A stretch of 42,188 nt of DNA from an uncultured Clostridia bacterium (lineage in GTDB: Bacteria > Bacillota > Clostridia > TANB77 > CAG-508), in the NCBI GenBank assembly GCA_944387535.1, contig CALXFI010000006.1, positions 1-42,188 of the forward strand. Reading direction: 5' to 3'. The notes beneath the pieces are model-generated. The model made no database searches, was not told where the DNA came from, and saw nothing but the letters and a program-made list of their open reading frames with translations. Both the position numbers and the translations under genes were made by a program. Every line of letters begins with the position of its first letter. The first letter of the stretch is position 1. This document shows, one piece after another, positions 7,714 through 16,173 of the stretch.

Positions 7714-7822
7714 TCGCATTAGGGACGTTTCCTTTGCGAATTTTTTGTCGCGTTTGGGACAGATCATTAAAGATGTGTCCCAGATGCGAAATTTTTTGCG
7801 CGAAGGAAACGTCCCTAATTGC
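7714..7822. repeat. 109-base nested palindromic GGGAC repeat, full copy
   Basis: The outer arms read GCATTAGGGACGTTTCC (from 7716) and its near-complement GGAAACGTCCCTAATTGC (to 7822). The inner arms are GGGACAGATC (7756-7765) and GATGTGTCCC (7772-7781). CGCAAA/TTTGCG-like segments join them. It has no ORF and no T-run at its end. The right half recurs at 34111-34162. It looks like a REP-type mobile palindrome. No RAYT or IS200-type transposase is in the window. Confidence 0.75.
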
Positions 7823-7926
7823 ATTGTGAATTTTCTGTAAATTTTTAAAAATAGAGAAAAACAATGAAAAAGTGAAAAAACTCGAAAAAAACCAACATTT
7901 TCTATCATATTTTTTATAAAAAACTA

Positions 7927-7955
7927 TTGCAAAAAATTGACTTTATTGTTATTAT
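7927..7955 (+). promoter_or_regulatory. Sigma-A promoter of the ftsEX operon
   Basis: TTGCAA (7927-7932), 17 bases, TATTAT (7950-7955). The rest of the 315-base gap before ftsE holds the palindromic repeat at 7714-7822 and otherwise featureless AT-rich sequence. Confidence 0.45.
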
Positions 7956-8026
7956 AAGAGAGTAAAGTAAGATAGAATACTATGCCGAAAAATTATATAA
8001 AAAACAAAGGGTAAGGAGAATCTAAA

Positions 8027-8713
8027 ATGATTGAATTTAGAAATGTCACAAAAACATATGATACAGGAACTAAAGCTGTAAAAAATGCCAACTTTGTTAT
8101 AGATAAAGGTGAGTTTGCATTTTTAGTAGGTTCTTCAGGAAGTGGAAAATCAACACTTATTAAATTAATATTAAAAGAGGAAGAGCCAACATCAGGAAAT
8201 ATAATAATAAATGGAAAAGACACAACATTTTTAAAACCAAATAGAATACCATATTTAAGAAGGAGTATGGGAGTAGTATTCCAAGATTTTAGACTTTTAC
8301 CAGATAAAACTGTATATGATAATGTAGCATATGCTATGTATATTGTAAGAGCTACTCCAAGACACATTAGGAGACAAGTACCAATGGTATTATCTTTAGT
8401 AGGATTAAGTGGAAAAGCTAAAATGTATCCAAATGAATTATCAGGAGGAGAACAACAAAGGGTGGCATTAGCAAGAGCGTTAGTAAATAATCCATCTATG
8501 TTAATAGCAGATGAACCAACAGGAAACTTAGACCCAGATACAGCATGGGATATAATGAATTTATTAAATGATATTAATATGAGGGGAACAACAGTCGTTG
8601 TTGCAACTCATGCTAAGGATATAGTAAATCAAATGAAAAAAAGAGTAATACACATTCGCAAGGGCGAAATAATTAGAGATGATAAAAAAGGTGGGTATGA
8701 TTGTGAAATATAG
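8027..8713 (+). CDS. ftsE: Cell division ATP-binding protein FtsE
   Basis: This is the ABC ATPase of the FtsEX complex, which couples cytoplasmic ATP hydrolysis to activation of peptidoglycan hydrolases outside the membrane. The 228 residues include Walker A GSSGSGKST (35-43), Q-loop QDFRLLPDKTV, signature LSGGEQQRVALARAL, Walker B MLIADEPTGNLD and the switch His in VVVATHAKD. The FtsE-type Q-loop region separates it from LolD-type ATPases. The ATG at 8027 has AAGGAGAATCTAAA upstream. The stop overlaps ftsX by 11 bases, indicating coupled translation. Three M23 hydrolases follow, the expected partners. Confidence 0.96.
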   Translation: MIEFRNVTKTYDTGTKAVKNANFVIDKGEFAFLVGSSGSGKSTLIKLILKEEEPTSGNIIINGKDTTFLKPNRIPYLRRSMGVVFQDFRLLPDKTVYDNVAYAMYIVRATPRHIRRQVPMVLSLVGLSGKAKMYPNELSGGEQQRVALARALVNNPSMLIADEPTGNLDPDTAWDIMNLLNDINMRGTTVVVATHAKDIVNQMKKRVIHIRKGEIIRDDKKGGYDCEI

Positions 8714-9608
8714 TAGGTTAGGATATTTTATAGGTGAAGGATTTAGTAACGTATTTAAAAATAAAAAGTCAACTGGTGCTTCTCTTATGATTATGTGTGC
8801 TACTATGATTATATTTGGAATTTTCTTAATATTAGGAGAAAATATTAATCACTTTGTAAGTCAAGTAGAATCACAACAAGGTATAGAAGTATTTGTAAAA
8901 AATGAAGCAACACAAGAACAAATTGAGGAATTGGGAGAAAAAATAAGAGCAATTGATGGAGTAAGTACAGTAGAGTTTGTATCAAAAGATGAAGCATTAC
9001 AACAGATGAAAGAAAGATTTGGAGATAAACAAGATTTGTTAGATGGTTATGAAGGCGAAAATAATATATTTTCAGCATCATATGTAGTAACGCTAACAGA
9101 TTTAACAAAAAGTCAAGCAGTACAAGAGCAAATTAATACATATAAAGATGTAGTAAAGAAAATTACAAGTAAAGATGAAGTTATAACAACATTAATAAAT
9201 TTAGCAAATGGAATTAAGATTGTAACAGGAGTAATATTGTTATTACTAATTATAATTTCAATATTTATTATAGCAAATACAATAAAGCTTACAGTACATG
9301 CAAGAAGAAAAGAAATTTCTATTATGAAATATGTAGGTGCAACAAATGGATTTATAAGATGGCCATTTATTGTAGAAGGTATGATTATAGGAGTTTTAGC
9401 AAGTATAATTTCAATTGTAATAGTTGGAGGGGCATACACACTTATTGCAGATAAGTTAGTAAGTTCACAGTTCATGCAATTAATAAATATGAACCTAATT
9501 AGTTTTAGTGACATGTTTAGTTCAATAATATTTGTTTATATGTTACTAGGAATTGGTATAGGTGTTCTTGGAAGTGTAATTTCAATGAGAAAATATTTAA
9601 AAGTATAA
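8703..9608 (+). CDS. ftsX: Cell division membrane protein FtsX
   Basis: This membrane partner of FtsE has about 301 residues: one N-terminal transmembrane helix, a large extracellular loop (about residues 45-170) that contacts the hydrolase coiled coil, then three membrane helices with the FtsX motif HARRKEISIMKYVGATNGFIRWPFIVEG. The frame is open from 8679, but GTG 8703 has GGTGGG about six bases upstream and gives the usual start (MKYSRLGYFIGEGFSNVFKNK). ATG 8697 is too close to that site. It overlaps the ftsE stop by 11 bases. Confidence 0.94.
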   Translation: MKYSRLGYFIGEGFSNVFKNKKSTGASLMIMCATMIIFGIFLILGENINHFVSQVESQQGIEVFVKNEATQEQIEELGEKIRAIDGVSTVEFVSKDEALQQMKERFGDKQDLLDGYEGENNIFSASYVVTLTDLTKSQAVQEQINTYKDVVKKITSKDEVITTLINLANGIKIVTGVILLLLIIISIFIIANTIKLTVHARRKEISIMKYVGATNGFIRWPFIVEGMIIGVLASIISIVIVGGAYTLIADKLVSSQFMQLINMNLISFSDMFSSIIFVYMLLGIGIGVLGSVISMRKYLKV

Positions 9609-9618
9609 AGGAGAAAAA

Positions 9619-10857
9619 ATGCGAAAGTTTTTAATTATAATTTTAGCTTTTGTAATGATAATATTTAGTATTTTTCCTTATGTACATGCAGAAAACGAAA
9701 CAGAAAATAGTGTTACAAATAATACAACAACTAATACAGCAGTAGATAATCTTCAAAATGAAAGAAATGAAGTTCAAAACCAAATTGATGAGGCAAGTGG
9801 ACAATTAGAGGGAGTACAAAATGATTTATCAGAAAATTTACAGCAAGTACAAAAATTAGATGAAAGGATTTCTGAAACAGAGCAAGAGCTAAATGATTTA
9901 AATACACAAATAACAGATTTACAGAATTCAATAGATGAAGTAGAAGCAAACTTGAAGACTGCAAAAGAAACATATGATTCACAAAAAACATTACTAGATA
10001 ATTATTTAATTGAGGTGCAAGAAACAAGTGATACTGAATATCTAGATGTTTTACTTACCTCTAAGAATATTTCAGAATTCTTATCTAGCTATTTCTTAAT
10101 TTCAGAGCTTGCAAGCTATGAAATGGATTTGTTAGATGATATGCAGGCAAAAAAAGATGAAATACAGTTATCTAAAACAAAATTAGAACAAAATAGAGAA
10201 CAATTAGCGACAATAAAAGCAAATCAATCAAAGACAGCTACTATTCTAGAAAATACTAAGACAGTTAGACAAAATTTTATAGCTAAATTATCAGATCAAG
10301 AAAAGGCAATTCAAGCACAAATAGATGAATATAATAATAGATTTGATGAAATTAATAAAGAAATTTTATCTTTAGCACAAGGAAGTATTGCAGCAGAGTA
10401 TATTGGTGGAGAACTTGCATGGCCAGTCCCTGGATATACAAGAATAACTTCTAAATACGGAATGAGAACTCATCCAATTACAGGAGTTTATAAATTACAT
10501 ACAGGTGTGGATATAGGAGCACCAATGGGAGCAAATTTCATTGCAGCAAACGATGGGGTAGTCACAAAAGCAAGTTATAATAGTGCATATGGAAATATGG
10601 TTATAATAGACCATGGCGGAGGAGTTTCTACATTATATGCACATGGTTCTGAAATTTTAGTTGAAGTTGGACAAACTGTAAAAAGAGGGGACCCAGTTTT
10701 AAAGGTAGGTTCAACAGGATATTCAACTGGAGCACATGCACATTTTGAAGTAAGATTAAATGGTGTGGTAACAGATCCAATGCCATATATAACGAATGGA
10801 TTAGTACCACAGACACAAACAAATAATGAAGAAACACAGAATAATGAAACAAACTGA
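9619..10857 (+). CDS. FtsEX-linked coiled-coil M23 peptidoglycan hydrolase, copy 1
   Basis: A secreted murein hydrolase of the EnvC/PcsB-like architecture: signal peptide (residues 1-25, ending in VHA), a long coiled coil (about 40-255) and a C-terminal M23/LytM domain (about 270-395). The zinc ligands are all present (HTGVD with His and Asp, and HAHFE), as is YAHG, so it should be an active endopeptidase, unlike EnvC, which lacks the ligands. A Thr/Asn-rich linker follows the signal peptide. The ATG at 9619 has AAAGGAG upstream, 10 bases after ftsX. FtsX probably docks the coiled coil and triggers activity. It is the most divergent of the three tandem copies. Confidence 0.9.
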   Translation: MRKFLIIILAFVMIIFSIFPYVHAENETENSVTNNTTTNTAVDNLQNERNEVQNQIDEASGQLEGVQNDLSENLQQVQKLDERISETEQELNDLNTQITDLQNSIDEVEANLKTAKETYDSQKTLLDNYLIEVQETSDTEYLDVLLTSKNISEFLSSYFLISELASYEMDLLDDMQAKKDEIQLSKTKLEQNREQLATIKANQSKTATILENTKTVRQNFIAKLSDQEKAIQAQIDEYNNRFDEINKEILSLAQGSIAAEYIGGELAWPVPGYTRITSKYGMRTHPITGVYKLHTGVDIGAPMGANFIAANDGVVTKASYNSAYGNMVIIDHGGGVSTLYAHGSEILVEVGQTVKRGDPVLKVGSTGYSTGAHAHFEVRLNGVVTDPMPYITNGLVPQTQTNNEETQNNETN

Positions 10858-10883
10858 TAAGATTAAAAAAGTAGGAGGAACTT

Positions 10884-12071
10884 ATGAAAAAAGTTGGACT
10901 AAAAATATTAGGGGTAGTTTTAGTAACAATCATATCATTGCAATTTAATGTAGTAATGGCGGTTTCTCAAGAAGATTTGGATAATGTAAATAGCGAAATA
11001 GAAGATAAAAAAGAAGAATTGGAGGATGTACAAAATCAAAAATCTCAAACCATGTCAGAGGTTGAAGATTTGACGACTAAGATTTCTGATTATCAAGCAC
11101 AAATAGATGATTTAGATAGTCAAATAAATGACTTAAATGCTAAAATAGAAGAATCTCAAAAGAAAGTAGATGAAGCACAAACAAAATATGATGAAAATAA
11201 AAAACTAGCAGAAGAAAGATTAGTTGTAATGCAAGAATCAGGAGATACAACATATTTAGATTTTATATTATCATCTAAAAGTATAACTGATTTGATTTCT
11301 AGTTATTATTTAGCATCAGAATTAGCAGAAGCAGATACTGAACTTTTAAATAGTTTAGAACAAGAAAGACAAGAGCTTGAAAATGCTAAAACAGAGCTAG
11401 AAAACAATAAATCAGAATTAGATAATACTAAAAGAACTAAAGAAAGTGCATCATCTCAATTACAGGTTTTGAAAAGTGCAAAAAATAAACAAGTTGAACA
11501 ATTATCTCAAGATGAAAAAGATATACAAGCACAAATTGATGAATTGGTAGACCATGAGTCAAGTATTAGAAGCGAAATTGCAAGAATGAAAGCAGAATAT
11601 GATAAGAAAAAACCAGGAAATGGAAATAGCAACAATAGTAATAGTGGTGGTACAAATAGTAATAATGAAACAAGTTCTTTTGGTTTTGGTTGGCCAGTAT
11701 CAAATAATAGAATAGGAACAGGATATGGAGCTTCAGGTTCATATTGGAGTTCAGGATATCATACAGGAGTTGATTTCCCAGTAGGGTCAGGAACACCAGT
11801 ATATGCAGTTGGAGATGGACAAGTATTTGATACAGGATATAATAGTGCTTATGGAAATTTTGTAGAAATATATCATGGAAACAATGTATATAGTTTTTAT
11901 GCACATGCATCAAGTGTTAATGTAAGTAAAGGGCAAACTGTAACTAAAGGACAGCAGATAATGTTATCAGGAGCTAGTGGAAATGTTACAGGTGCACATC
12001 TACATTTTGAAATTAGAACACCTGGTTATGGATATTCAAGTTGTGTAAATCCAATGCCATATTTACCTTAA
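10884..12071 (+). CDS. FtsEX-linked coiled-coil M23 peptidoglycan hydrolase, copy 2
   Basis: This has 395 residues with the same plan as copy 1: signal peptide (1-26), coiled coil (about 30-245), a Gly/Asn/Ser-rich linker (about 247-265) and an M23 domain with intact ligands (HTGVD, HLHFE). The coiled-coil segment around AEERLVVMQESGD and YYLASELAEADTELL is nearly identical in copy 3, indicating a recent duplication. The ATG at 10884 has AGGAGGAACTT upstream. It belongs to the ftsEX operon, though 59 bases separate it from copy 3. Confidence 0.9.
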   Translation: MKKVGLKILGVVLVTIISLQFNVVMAVSQEDLDNVNSEIEDKKEELEDVQNQKSQTMSEVEDLTTKISDYQAQIDDLDSQINDLNAKIEESQKKVDEAQTKYDENKKLAEERLVVMQESGDTTYLDFILSSKSITDLISSYYLASELAEADTELLNSLEQERQELENAKTELENNKSELDNTKRTKESASSQLQVLKSAKNKQVEQLSQDEKDIQAQIDELVDHESSIRSEIARMKAEYDKKKPGNGNSNNSNSGGTNSNNETSSFGFGWPVSNNRIGTGYGASGSYWSSGYHTGVDFPVGSGTPVYAVGDGQVFDTGYNSAYGNFVEIYHGNNVYSFYAHASSVNVSKGQTVTKGQQIMLSGASGNVTGAHLHFEIRTPGYGYSSCVNPMPYLP

Positions 12072-12130
12072 GTTATTAATTATTTATAGAAATATATAAA
12101 TTACATTAGTAAAAATTATAGGAGGAACTT

Positions 12131-13372
12131 ATGAAAAAGATAACTTTAAAAATATTGGGAATAGTTGTCATGCTGGTTGTATTATTACAAACGGTAGCAA
12201 TGGCAGCAACACAAAGTGAATTGCAAAATCAAAAAAATGATAATCAAGATAAAATTAATGATGCAAAAGAGGATTTAAGTAATGTTCAAGAGCAAAAGTC
12301 AAGTACGCAAGAAGAAATAAATGATTTAGATAGCCAGATTGCTGATTATCAGTCACAAATAAATGAACTAGATACTAAAATTAATGATTTAAATAATCAA
12401 ATAGAAGAAGCACAAAAAAAGCTAGATGAGGCACAAGCGCAGTATGAAGAAAATCAAAAATTAGCAGAAGAAAGATTAGTAGTAATGCAAGAATCAGGAG
12501 ATGTATCATATTTAGATATAATGTTATCTTCTTCTGATAGTATTGTTGATATGATTTCTGGATATTACTTAGCATCAGAATTAGCAGAAGCTGATACAGA
12601 ATTATTAGATTCACTTCAAACACAAAAAGATGAAGTAGAGAAAGCAAAAACAGATTTAGAGAATAGTAAATCTGAATTAGATAATTCGAAAACAAGTAAA
12701 GAAAGCGTTACTGCTCAATTAGAAGTTGTAAAAGAAGAAAAAAATACAGAGGTTGCAAAATTATCTGAAGATGAAAAGCAAATTCAAGCACAAATAGATG
12801 AATTAACTGAAGCTAATAAATCAATAGATGCAGAAATATTACAAAAACAAAAAGAAGTAGAAGAACAATTAAAGAAAAAACAACAAGCAGCAGCAAATGC
12901 ATCAAAACCAACAAACTCATCAGGTTCTTCAAATACTGGAACTTCAACAGGAGGAGGAGCTGTAAGCTCATCAGGATTTATTTACCCAGTACCAGCAGGA
13001 TATCAAAGAATTACTACACAATTATATTACTCAAGTGGTGCATACCATGGAGCAGTAGATTTTGGTAGTGGAGGAATTAATGGACAACCTGTTTATGCTG
13101 TTCAAGAAGGAGTAGTAGTAACAGCAAAATCATTAACAACTAGTTATGGAACATATGTAATAATAGCTCATCCAAATGGATTATATACATTATATGCTCA
13201 TGGACAGGCAGGCTCTCTAAGAGTATCAGAAGGAGATTATGTATCTCAAGGACAACAAATAATGAATGTTGGTTCAACTGGAAATTCAACAGGACCACAC
13301 TTACATTTTGAAGTAAGAAAAAGTCCAGGTACATATTCAAAGAGGGTAGATCCAAGACCATATTTACCTTAA
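12131..13372 (+). CDS. FtsEX-linked coiled-coil M23 peptidoglycan hydrolase, copy 3
   Basis: This has 413 residues: signal peptide (1-25), coiled coil to about residue 255, an Ala/Ser/Gly/Thr-rich linker (about 256-285), and an M23 domain with HGAVD and HLHFE ligands retained and a short insertion (GSGGINGQ) after the first ligand. The leader AGGAGGAACTTATGAAAAA is shared with copy 2, so the duplicated unit included the ribosome binding site. Differences are concentrated in the linker and the catalytic domain, suggesting that partner docking is conserved while substrate or timing may differ. Two hairpins follow before the S41 protease gene. Confidence 0.9.
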   Translation: MKKITLKILGIVVMLVVLLQTVAMAATQSELQNQKNDNQDKINDAKEDLSNVQEQKSSTQEEINDLDSQIADYQSQINELDTKINDLNNQIEEAQKKLDEAQAQYEENQKLAEERLVVMQESGDVSYLDIMLSSSDSIVDMISGYYLASELAEADTELLDSLQTQKDEVEKAKTDLENSKSELDNSKTSKESVTAQLEVVKEEKNTEVAKLSEDEKQIQAQIDELTEANKSIDAEILQKQKEVEEQLKKKQQAAANASKPTNSSGSSNTGTSTGGGAVSSSGFIYPVPAGYQRITTQLYYSSGAYHGAVDFGSGGINGQPVYAVQEGVVVTAKSLTTSYGTYVIIAHPNGLYTLYAHGQAGSLRVSEGDYVSQGQQIMNVGSTGNSTGPHLHFEVRKSPGTYSKRVDPRPYLP

Positions 13373-13435
13373 AATACTTTGTAATTTAAGTAGTTAATTA
13401 TACATATAATAAATTAATGATTATAAAAATTATAT

Positions 13436-13484
13436 GGGCGGAAAACCTTCCGCCCAGCTTTAGTACATTAAGTACTAAACTAAA
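13436..13484 (+). terminator. Tandem hairpins between the M23 cluster and the S41 protease gene
   Basis: GGGCGGAA (13436-13443) pairs with TTCCGCCC (13448-13455). It is followed by TTTAGTAC/GTACTAAA at about 13459-13479. The first is the most GC-rich hairpin nearby but lacks a T-run, so it may be a partial terminator or an RNA-stability element rather than a true stop. Confidence 0.4.
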
Positions 13485-13498
13485 AATGGAGGCTAGAA

Positions 13499-14716
13499 AT
13501 GGAAGAGGGAAAAAAGATTAAGACTTACAAAATTGTGATGCTAGTTATCTTAGTTGCATTTGTAACTTTTCTAGTAACATCAATTGGAATGTATCAATAT
13601 TTTACAAATGATGGTTTTGGAAAAAAATTAGTAGCAAAAGCTGAAGAAAATGAAGAAATAGTAGATACTTTAGATCAATATAGAAAAATAATAGATAAAT
13701 ATTATTTAGGAGATATTGATGAAGAAAAATTAAAAGAAGGTGCCATAAAAGGATATGTAGCAGGATTAGGAGATGAATATACAGAATATATTCCTAAAGA
13801 TGATATGGAAGATTATATGGCAGATATTACAGGAGATTTCGTAGGTGTCGGAATATATATGGTACAAGATACAGATGCAAATAGAATAATGGTATTATCA
13901 CCAATAAAAGGTGGACCTGCAGAAAAAGCAGGAATACAACCAGGAGACTATATAACGGCTGTAGATGGAGTACAATATACAGGAGACCAAATGACAGAAG
14001 CATCAAATAAAATAAAAGGTGAAGAGGGAACAACCGTTAAATTAGAAGTTTTAAGAGATGGTGAGACTTTGAACTTTGAATTAACAAGAGAAAATATAAA
14101 AGTAAATCCTGTAGAAGGAGAGGTTTTAGAAGGAAATATTGGATATATAGAATTTTCTTCATTTGATGAAGGAACAGCAGATGAATTTAAAGCTAAGTTT
14201 GAAGAATTACAAAGTCAAGGAATAACTTCATTAATAATAGATTTAAGAAATAATGGAGGCGGAATAGTAGACGAAGCATTAGATATTGCAAACTATATAT
14301 TAGATAAAGATTCTGTTATTTTATATGAGGTAGATAAAAATAATAATGAAGAAGTTGAAAAAACAACGGATAATCCAATAATTAATATGCCAATAGTAAT
14401 ACTTACAAATGAAAATACTGCAAGCTCATCTGAAATATTAGCTGGAGCATTAAAAGACCATGGAAAAGCAACGATAGTAGGAACAAAAACATTTGGAAAA
14501 GGAGTAATACAACAATTACTTACATTACCAGATGGAAGTGGATTAAAAATAACTGCTGAAAAATATTTAACACCAAATAGAACAGAAATAAATAAAGTAG
14601 GAATAGAACCAGATGAAAAGGTAGAGTTACCAGATACAGTAACAAATGTTTTAAATGTTGATAGAAATGAAGATACGCAATTACAAAAAGCAATTGAAGT
14701 ATTAAATAGAAATTAA
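13499..14716 (+). CDS. S41 carboxyl-terminal processing protease (CtpA/CtpB family)
   Basis: This membrane-anchored, extracytoplasmic serine protease has 405 residues: an N-terminal membrane helix (about 11-32), a PDZ domain (about 105-190) that gates the active site, and an S41 core. The Ser/Lys/Gln triad is visible in NTASSSE (Ser309), TFGKG (Lys334) and Gln338, positions I recall being the same in B. subtilis CtpB. CtpB cleaves SpoIVFA to trigger pro-sigma-K processing. Other family members trim wall enzymes, and the position next to FtsEX and three M23 hydrolases suggests a role in controlling those. The ATG at 13499 has ATGGAGGC upstream. Which role applies cannot be told from sequence. 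Confidence 0.92.
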   Translation: MEEGKKIKTYKIVMLVILVAFVTFLVTSIGMYQYFTNDGFGKKLVAKAEENEEIVDTLDQYRKIIDKYYLGDIDEEKLKEGAIKGYVAGLGDEYTEYIPKDDMEDYMADITGDFVGVGIYMVQDTDANRIMVLSPIKGGPAEKAGIQPGDYITAVDGVQYTGDQMTEASNKIKGEEGTTVKLEVLRDGETLNFELTRENIKVNPVEGEVLEGNIGYIEFSSFDEGTADEFKAKFEELQSQGITSLIIDLRNNGGGIVDEALDIANYILDKDSVILYEVDKNNNEEVEKTTDNPIINMPIVILTNENTASSSEILAGALKDHGKATIVGTKTFGKGVIQQLLTLPDGSGLKITAEKYLTPNRTEINKVGIEPDEKVELPDTVTNVLNVDRNEDTQLQKAIEVLNRN

Positions 14717-14730
14717 AGTGAGGGATGACA

Positions 14731-15327
14731 ATGAATTTACCAAATAAACTAACTATTTTTAGAATTATATTAGTACCAATAATGGTAATAATTCCGTTTT
14801 TTAGAATAGATGCAAGATTTTTAGGAATACCAGTAGAATGGATTATAATTGATATTATATTTATAGTAGCTTCTATAACAGATAAATTGGATGGATATTT
14901 AGCAAGAAAAAATCATCAAGTAACAGCTTTTGGTAAATTCTTAGATCCTTTAGCAGATAAAATATTAGTGCTAGCTGCAATGATAATGTTAGTTGAAATG
15001 CAAAAATTACCTGCATGGATACCAATTATAGTACTTGCTAGAGAGTTCGTTGTGTCAGGATATAGATTAATTGCAGTAGAACAGGGTGGAGAAGTAATTG
15101 CAGCATCTAAATGGGGAAAACTAAAAACATTAACTCAAATGTTAGCAATTGTTTTAGCTTTCTTAGATTTAAATGCATTTGGAGAATGCTTTACAGGAGT
15201 ATTACAAGGTGGAGATTTAGTATTAAATTTAATAGTAACAATAATGATGATTATACAAGTAATTGCAACAATATTCTCTGGAATAGATTATTTAAAGGGT
15301 GCTAAAAAATATATAAAAACTAAATAA
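14731..15327 (+). CDS. pgsA: CDP-diacylglycerol-glycerol-3-phosphate 3-phosphatidyltransferase
   Basis: This enzyme makes phosphatidylglycerophosphate, the committed step toward phosphatidylglycerol and cardiolipin, in the membrane. The 198-residue protein has the full CDP-alcohol phosphotransferase motif, D-x2-D-G-x2-A-R-x8-G-x3-D-x3-D, visible in DKLDGYLARK and GKFLDPLADK. Four to five hydrophobic segments follow. ATG 14725 is in frame but only one base from GTGAGG. ATG 14731 has proper spacing and gives the canonical MNLPNKLT start. It lies 14 bases after the S41 protease gene and is probably cotranscribed. Confidence 0.95.
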   Translation: MNLPNKLTIFRIILVPIMVIIPFFRIDARFLGIPVEWIIIDIIFIVASITDKLDGYLARKNHQVTAFGKFLDPLADKILVLAAMIMLVEMQKLPAWIPIIVLAREFVVSGYRLIAVEQGGEVIAASKWGKLKTLTQMLAIVLAFLDLNAFGECFTGVLQGGDLVLNLIVTIMMIIQVIATIFSGIDYLKGAKKYIKTK

Positions 15328-15414
15328 AATAAAAACAAATGAATATAAAAAATTAAAAAAAGGAATAAACTGAAGATAAAATGAATATAATTTTAAATAA
15401 AAAATGAGGTTTGC

Positions 15415-15443
15415 TTGACAAATTTCATTTTTTGCCGTAATAT
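15415..15443 (+). promoter_or_regulatory. Strong sigma-A promoter of greA
   Basis: Perfect TTGACA (15415-15420), 17 bases, TAATAT (15438-15443). It overlaps a weak AAAAAATGA...TCATTTTTT hairpin that could also end pgsA transcription. Confidence 0.75.
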
Positions 15444-15513
15444 AATAAAAGATTTTTTAAAAAGCGAAATTAAAAGAAAAGGACAATTTGCCTAAAGAGA
15501 GGAGAAATGAACA

Positions 15514-15993
15514 ATGGATGAGAAAAAAGAAGTGATATTAACACAAGAAGGATATGATAAATTAGAGGCAGAGTTAAATTATTTAAAGACAGATAAAAGA
15601 GCTGAAATAGCAGATAGAATAAAAGTAGCATTAGGATTTGGTGACTTATCTGAAAATTCAGAATATGATGAAGCAAAGACTGCACAAGCAGAAAATGAAA
15701 CAAGAATTGTAGAACTTGAAGATAAATTAAGACATGCTAAAATAATTGACCAAAAAGATATTAATACAGATACTGTTCAAGTAGGAAATATCGTTAAAGT
15801 ATTAGATATGGAATTTGATGAAAAAGTAGAATATCAAATTGTTGGATCTACAGAGGTAAATTTAGCTGAAAATAAAATTTCTAATGAATCACCTTTGGGA
15901 GCTGCTTTACTTGGGGCTAAGAAAAATAATGTAGTTGAAGTAAATGCACCTGGTGGAGTTATGAAATATAAAATACTATCAATAAAGAAATAA
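15514..15993 (+). CDS. greA: Transcription elongation factor GreA
   Basis: GreA rescues backtracked RNA polymerase by stimulating cleavage of the nascent RNA. The 159 residues match the usual length. The N-terminal coiled coil carries the tip acidic residues in FGDLSENSEYDEAK, and the C-terminal FKBP-like domain ends with SPLGAALLGAKKNNVVEVNAPGG in the family pattern. The ATG at 15514 is preceded by GAGAGGAGAAATG. It has its own promoter and ends at a repeat-derived terminator. Confidence 0.97.
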   Translation: MDEKKEVILTQEGYDKLEAELNYLKTDKRAEIADRIKVALGFGDLSENSEYDEAKTAQAENETRIVELEDKLRHAKIIDQKDINTDTVQVGNIVKVLDMEFDEKVEYQIVGSTEVNLAENKISNESPLGAALLGAKKNNVVEVNAPGGVMKYKILSIKK

Positions 15994-16000
15994 TTTTATT

Positions 16001-16037
16001 AAGCTGTTTTTGGGACGGGGACAAAAAACAGCTTTTT
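16001..16037 (+). terminator. greA terminator made from a GGGACGGGGAC hairpin repeat
   Basis: AAGCTGTTTTT (16001-16011) pairs with AAAAAACAGCTT (16023-16034) around a GGGACGGGGAC loop, followed by a T-run. The same hairpin in reverse orientation ends prmC (25539-25569). Confidence 0.8.
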
Positions 16038-16054
16038 ACTTTTAAGGGGATTGA

Positions 16055-16143
16055 AGCAAGTTTTTAGATTTAAGCCTCGCTTATCGGTATTTTGCTACCC
16101 CTTAAATTCCCCTACGCAAAATTACCTAATCTAAAAACTTGCT
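16055..16143. repeat. Large inverted repeat with nested stems between greA and deoD
   Basis: GCAAGTTTTTAGATT (16056-16070) is perfectly complementary to 16128-16142. Inside lie TAAG/CTTA, and GGTATTTTGC opposite GCAAAATTACC. It has no ORF and follows both converging genes. It could be a bidirectional terminator, a folded RNA or a remnant mobile element. Confidence 0.55.
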
Positions 16144-16173
16144 ATATCTTTTACTTCAAAAAGATTTAAAGTT

